Source of the DNA: Pelagibacterium sp. 26DY04
Lineage (GTDB): Bacteria > Pseudomonadota > Alphaproteobacteria > Rhizobiales > Devosiaceae
Direction of reading: 5' to 3'
DNA: 64,000 bases
Assembly: GCF_031202305.1 (NCBI RefSeq)
Contig: NZ_CP101731.1
Location: 2,170,001 to 2,234,000, forward strand
Below, piece by piece: positions 60,033-64,000 of this stretch (positions are counted from its first letter, which is position 1; each line of letters begins with the position of its first letter). The position numbers were made by a program, and so were the translations under genes. The notes under the pieces are model-generated. The model saw nothing but the letters and a program-made list of their open reading frames with translations, did not search any database and was not told where the DNA came from.

Positions 60033-60706
60033 AGCGACGCCTGCTTGCCGCTCTCGGGCTTAGTCCGCTGGTATCCGGGTGCACTGGATCGTTGTCGGCG
60101 CTCGATCCGGCCGGACCTGCGGCGGATGCCGTTGCGACGCTCTGGTGGGTGATGTTCTGGGCATCGATCGGCCTCTTCGTGCTCGTTTCGGGCCTGCTCG
60201 CCGCCGTCTGGTGGCGGCCCGGGTTTGGGAAATCCCTTTCCCCCACGCGCTGGATCGTTCTCGGTGGCCTTGTCATGCCCGGCGTTCTGCTCACCCTCCT
60301 CGTGGGATACGCCCTGTTTACCGGCGAGCGGCTGCTGCCTGTGGCACTGGCCGATCAGCCGACCCGGGTTGCGGCACATGGCGTGCGCTGGCAATGGCAG
60401 TTCACCTATCCCGATGCGCCCGACAGCACCGCCACGCCCGTTCTGCACATCCCGGCAGGCGAACCTGTCGACGTTCTCGTGACCAGCGGCGACGTCGTTC
60501 ATTCCTTCTGGGTGCCGCGTCTCGCAGGCAAGATCGATGCTATTCCGGGGCACCAGAACATCATCCGCATCCAGGCGGACCGGCCGGGCACCTACCATGG
60601 CGTGTGCGCCGAATTCTGTGGCGGCGGGCATACGGACATGCGCTTTATCGTCCAAGCGCATGCTCCCGAGGATTATCGTGCCGTTCTGAGCGGGGGCGGC
60701 CAATGA
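60029..60706 (+). CDS. coxB: Cytochrome c oxidase subunit II (lipoprotein type)
   Basis: CuA-bearing subunit that accepts electrons from cytochrome c. It has 225 residues with a lipobox LVSGC near residue 18, two membrane helices, and a periplasmic cupredoxin domain. CuA ligands are complete: His158 (VVHSFW), Cys193, Glu195, Cys197, His201 and Met204 (CAEFCGGGHTDM). No fused cytochrome c domain is present. The start at 60029 overlaps the previous stop (ATGA). Confidence 0.95.
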   Translation: MKRRLLAALGLSPLVSGCTGSLSALDPAGPAADAVATLWWVMFWASIGLFVLVSGLLAAVWWRPGFGKSLSPTRWIVLGGLVMPGVLLTLLVGYALFTGERLLPVALADQPTRVAAHGVRWQWQFTYPDAPDSTATPVLHIPAGEPVDVLVTSGDVVHSFWVPRLAGKIDAIPGHQNIIRIQADRPGTYHGVCAEFCGGGHTDMRFIVQAHAPEDYRAVLSGGGQ

Positions 60707-63231
60707 CGGAATTTCCGCCGCCTTCCGAGCGCCTTTCTCCCATCCGCCTGCACAAGGCCCTGGAGCGTGCGTGGGGAACCGGTCGGGGCTGGCACCGGCT
60801 GGCCGCCGTCAATCACACGACGATGGGCAAGCGCTTCATGCTCGCCGCTTTCGTGTTCTTCGCCATCGGTGGCGTGCTGGCCATGCTGATCCGCACCCAG
60901 CTTGCCACACCCAATTCTGCGTTCGTGGGACCGGATATCTACAACCAGCTTTTTTCCATGCACGGCACGGTGATGATGTTCCTGTTCGCCATACCGATGC
61001 TGGAGGGCTTGGCGATCTACCTTCTGCCCAAGATGCTCGGAGCGCGGGACATGGCTTTCCCGCGCCTCTCGGCCTACGGGTTCTGGTGCTATATTTTCGG
61101 CGGCACGATCGTCGTTGCATCCATGCTGTTTGGCGTTGCGCCCGACAGCGGCTGGTTCATGTATACCCCGCTATCGTCCCAGCCCTATTCGCCGGGAATC
61201 AACTCCGACATCTGGCTTTTGGGGATCACTTTCGTCGAAATCTCGGCCTTGTCGGCCGCTGTCGAAATCACCGTCTCGATTCTGAAACTTCGGGCGCCGG
61301 GCATGTCGCTCGATCGCATGCCGCTTTTTGCCTGGTACATGCTGATCACGGCGCTGATGATGGTATTCGGTTTCCCGCCGCTGATCCTGGGTTCGATCCT
61401 CCTCGAACTGGAGCGCGCCTTCGGACTGCCATTCTTCGACCCCACGCGCGGCGGTGATCCGCTGCTCTGGCAGCACCTGTTCTGGCTGTTCGGGCACCCC
61501 GAAGTCTATATCATCTTCCTGCCCGCCGCCGGAGCGCTCTCGACCATCATCCCGGTTTTCGCCCAGCGGCCGATCGTGGGCTATCACATCATCATTGCCG
61601 CCATTACCGCCCTCGCCTTTCTGTCATTCGGGCTATGGGTGCACCACATGTTCACAGTGGGCATTCCGCACCTGGCGCTGGCGTTCTTTTCAGCGGCGAG
61701 CGCGCTTGTGGCCATTCCCACCGCCGTACAGATCTTTGCCTGGCTGGCCACGCTCGCCCATGGAAAACCGCGCTTCGACATTCCCATGCTTTATGTGGCG
61801 GGTTTTTTCCTCATCTTCGTGATCGGCGGGTTGACCGGGGTGATGCTGGCGATGGTGCCTTTCGACCAGCAGGCCCATGACAGCTATTTCGTGGTCGCCC
61901 ACCTTCACTATGTTCTGGTTGGAGGGTTCGTCTTTCCCATGCTGGCAGCAGTCTATTTCTGGCTGCCGCACATCACCGGGCGCGAGTCGGTGCACCGCAT
62001 TTCGGTGCCGGCATTTTGGCTAATTTTCGTAGGGTTTAACCTGACATTCTTTATGATGCACCTTACCGGGCTCATGGGAATGCCGCGCCGGGTCTATACC
62101 TATCCCTCGAACTTCGGCTGGGATTGGCTGAACCTGCTTTCGAGCGTCGGCGGATTTATTCTTACCATGGGGTTCGCGCTGTTTGCCGTCGACATGGTGC
62201 TGCAATTCCGCTTCGGGCGGCGCTTCAGCCGCAATGGCTGGAAGGCGCGGACGCTCGATTGGGCGATGCCCACGCGACCGGCCTCTTATGGCTTTGCCTC
62301 ACTTCCGAGCGTCGATCGACGCGCCGATGACATAGATCCCGATCCGCTGGCGGCTGAACTGGCGGCGGGCAAAGGCTATCTCGGCTTCGTGCGCGACAAT
62401 CGCATGGAAACCCTCGCGGTGGACATGACCACCGGTCGGCTCGAGCATCTGGTCATGCTCCCCAAACCGACCTTCCTGCCGCTGATCTCGGCGGCTCTGA
62501 CCGGAATGGCCGTACTGGCCATGCTGTTCAAGGTCTATATCCTCGCCATTCTTTTTGCGGCCGCGACGGTGGGGAGCTTCCTGTTCTGGTCCGCAGCTAT
62601 GGGATCAAGAACCGATAGTGGCCTGGTGCCGGTGGGACGCGGCGAATCCGCACCCCTGGATATCGAGGTCGAGCGCCCGTCACAGTGGTGGGCGATGGTC
62701 TTCGCGCTTGCGGCAAACGGCACTCTCTTCGTTTCGCTCCTCTTTGGCACACTCTATCTCTGGCTCGTCGCTCCCGGTTGGCCACCTGCCGAGATCGTTG
62801 CTCCCGATCTGTGGCTTTGGCTCACCGCTCCCGCACTCATTTCTGCAAGTATAGCGTGGCGTTTCGGGAGCGGGATAAGTCAGCGAGGCGGCAATTTCAT
62901 CCCGGCGGCCATTCTCGCCCTTGTCCTGGATGCGGCGGCAATTGCCGTTGTTTTTCTAAAACTTACCGGCATTTCAGATCCCACTCAACACGCCCATCTG
63001 GCAACCAGTGCCGCCCTGCTCGGCTATGCCGCATTGCATGCGGCGGCAGGATTGGTGTTCTCGATCAACGCCTTGATGAAGAACGCTCAAGGCCATGTCT
63101 CCGCCCGGCGCGGACTGGCTTTGCGCCTGGCTTCGCTGTGGCACGACTATACGGCAGTGACCGGAGTTGCGGTGGTTGCGATGATCGCGCTGATGCCGGG
63201 GTTGATCGGTGCGCTGGCGGGGGTGAGATGA
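60703..63231 (+). CDS. coxA: Fused cytochrome c oxidase subunits I and III
   Basis: The 842-residue product starts MTEFPPPSERLSPIRLHKAL. Residues 1 to about 560 are subunit I: heme a ligands His87 and His402, CuB ligands His265, His314 and His315, heme a3 His400, and the cross-linked Tyr269 in GHPEVY. Residues from about 600 form a subunit III-like helical domain (WWAMVFALAANGTLFVSLLF). The putative D-channel keeps Asp116 (GARDMAFPR), but the two asparagines of canonical A1 oxidases align with Ile105 and Ser123. It overlaps coxB and the next gene by ATGA each. Confidence 0.94.
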   Translation: MTEFPPPSERLSPIRLHKALERAWGTGRGWHRLAAVNHTTMGKRFMLAAFVFFAIGGVLAMLIRTQLATPNSAFVGPDIYNQLFSMHGTVMMFLFAIPMLEGLAIYLLPKMLGARDMAFPRLSAYGFWCYIFGGTIVVASMLFGVAPDSGWFMYTPLSSQPYSPGINSDIWLLGITFVEISALSAAVEITVSILKLRAPGMSLDRMPLFAWYMLITALMMVFGFPPLILGSILLELERAFGLPFFDPTRGGDPLLWQHLFWLFGHPEVYIIFLPAAGALSTIIPVFAQRPIVGYHIIIAAITALAFLSFGLWVHHMFTVGIPHLALAFFSAASALVAIPTAVQIFAWLATLAHGKPRFDIPMLYVAGFFLIFVIGGLTGVMLAMVPFDQQAHDSYFVVAHLHYVLVGGFVFPMLAAVYFWLPHITGRESVHRISVPAFWLIFVGFNLTFFMMHLTGLMGMPRRVYTYPSNFGWDWLNLLSSVGGFILTMGFALFAVDMVLQFRFGRRFSRNGWKARTLDWAMPTRPASYGFASLPSVDRRADDIDPDPLAAELAAGKGYLGFVRDNRMETLAVDMTTGRLEHLVMLPKPTFLPLISAALTGMAVLAMLFKVYILAILFAAATVGSFLFWSAAMGSRTDSGLVPVGRGESAPLDIEVERPSQWWAMVFALAANGTLFVSLLFGTLYLWLVAPGWPPAEIVAPDLWLWLTAPALISASIAWRFGSGISQRGGNFIPAAILALVLDAAAIAVVFLKLTGISDPTQHAHLATSAALLGYAALHAAAGLVFSINALMKNAQGHVSARRGLALRLASLWHDYTAVTGVAVVAMIALMPGLIGALAGVR

Positions 63232-63575
63232 GCACGAAATCGCCCGTACCGCCATCGCGTATGTTATTGATTCCGCTCGGCTTCATCATCTGGAGCGTTG
63301 CATTTGTCACGCTTTATGCGACCAACGCGATCGGGTGTGAATTCGGGTGGCCCGAGGGGGTCCAGCGCGGGCTGCTGGTCGCAATTTCCCTAGGTTTTCT
63401 AGGGGGTTCGGCCCTAGCTGGGTGGCTGGTGTTCGCGCATTGGAGGGCCAGGGCGCGGCTTGAGCAAGCCCCTGCTCCGACCCTGTCCATATTGGGCATA
63501 TACGGCTTGGGATCAGCTTTTGTGGCTATGATCGGCCTGGCTATCCCGAGTTTGACGACATCGTTGTGCATCTGA
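63228..63575 (+). CDS. Small three-helix membrane protein of the oxidase operon
   Basis: The 115-residue product has three hydrophobic segments (LLIPLGFIIWSVAFVTLYAT, GLLVAISLGFLGGSALAGWL, ILGIYGLGSAFVAMIGLAIP). I do not recognise it as a named family. It is translationally coupled to coxA (ATGA overlap), so it is probably an accessory or subunit IV-like component. It ends 9 bases from a convergent gene. Confidence 0.75.
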   Translation: MSTKSPVPPSRMLLIPLGFIIWSVAFVTLYATNAIGCEFGWPEGVQRGLLVAISLGFLGGSALAGWLVFAHWRARARLEQAPAPTLSILGIYGLGSAFVAMIGLAIPSLTTSLCI

Positions 63576-63584
63576 CCCCAAAAA

Positions 63585-64000
63585 TCACGCGTTGGGGTCC
63601 ACCATGATACCGATGCCGTGGTCGAAAACGAGCTTGCCGCCATGCCACCCTGCAAGGCCGGTAAAGATGCCCGCGAGCAGCGAGAGCGCCAATCCGAATG
63701 GCAGGACGGCGTCAGGATCGGCGAGGCGCACGCCCCAATTGGTGCCGGCGATGGCCAATAGCGCCATGGCGGCGATGGCGTGGGTCCAACTGCCGACCCG
63801 GCCGCGGATGCCGGGGACCAGGACCAGTTCCGCAGTGCCGGCGATGCCGGCGGCAACGCCGAACCAGAAAGCAAAGCCCGCCGACCAGACGCCGGCCCGC
63901 ACCCAAAAGGGATCGGCTGTCCACCAGTAGAAGATGTCAGTGCCCAGCGTGGCGAACACCAGCGCGATGGGGAAATGCACCATCATGGCGTGGACGGGAT
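63585..64000 (-). CDS. DUF2231-type membrane protein (5' end outside window)
   Basis: At least 138 codons, running off the right edge. The visible N-terminal part PVHAMMVHFPIALVFATLG matches the HPxHxMLVHFPI pattern of DUF2231 membrane proteins, so the ATG pair at 63983-63986 is internal and the true start lies beyond 64000. Four hydrophobic segments are visible and the end is GIGIMVDPNA. Function unknown; relatives often sit near oxidases or cytochromes. Confidence 0.8.
   Translation of the reverse strand, partial: PVHAMMVHFPIALVFATLGTDIFYWWTADPFWVRAGVWSAGFAFWFGVAAGIAGTAELVLVPGIRGRVGSWTHAIAAMALLAIAGTNWGVRLADPDAVLPFGLALSLLAGIFTGLAGWHGGKLVFDHGIGIMVDPNA

Overview
The window is a high-GC, gene-dense stretch of an alphaproteobacterial chromosome, most likely from the Hyphomicrobiales (Rhizobiales). 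The reasons are the protein types (Zn-free long S14, alphaproteobacterial-type rpoB/rpoC), the order secE-nusG-rplKAJL-rpoBC followed by str-S10-spc on one strand, a pcaDCHGB cluster with divergent pcaQ, and a ScfR-type short-chain-acid regulator. A Devosia/Pelagibacterium-like genus is a guess that I cannot test here. No insertion sequence, prophage or CRISPR array was seen.

Bases 1-29100 hold the transcription/translation superlocus, all read on the minus strand. From right to left it runs secE, nusG, rplK, rplA, an L10-type leader, rplJ, rplL, rpoB and rpoC. Then come a secreted phytase-like esterase, the str operon (rpsL, rpsG, fusA, tuf), the S10 operon (rpsJ to rpsQ) and the spc operon (rplN to rplO, and secY, which runs off the left edge). 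Several spacers carry strong inverted repeats: rplO-secY, rplL-rpoB, rpoB-rpoC and the rpsL leader. Clear terminators follow rpoC and the esterase gene, a promoter precedes rpsL, and a terminator-like hairpin separates tuf from rpsJ.

Bases 29100-33950 break the usual tuf-trpT-secE linkage. Here lie a glyoxalase-family gene with a one-base frameshift, an Rnk/GreA-like gene, a PEBP-family exported protein, tRNA-Trp(CCA), a second tuf identical to the first over the whole coding sequence, and an orphan, lower-GC TadG-like gene.

Bases 34000-47420 form what I consider the most interesting region, an apparent acetate/short-chain-acid locus. It holds class I fructose-bisphosphatase (gluconeogenesis), an operon whose last gene is acetyl-CoA synthetase preceded by a complete five-gene LivKHMGF-type ABC importer, and a divergent ScfR/RamB-like regulator with two matching dyads in the shared promoter. 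Next is an operon of a stand-alone receiver, a tiny two-helix membrane protein and an SLC5 symporter-histidine kinase resembling CrbS.

Bases 47423-64000 hold panB-panC, a divergent MerR-type regulator/P1B-ATPase metal efflux pair with a textbook 19-bp-spacer operator, and the protocatechuate branch of the beta-ketoadipate pathway (pcaDCHGB, pcaQ). This is followed by pobR and pobA, which supply it with protocatechuate. The window ends with a heme-copper oxidase operon (ctaG-like, HemJ/CopD-like, coxB, fused coxA-coxC, a small membrane protein) and the start of a DUF2231 membrane protein cut by the right edge.
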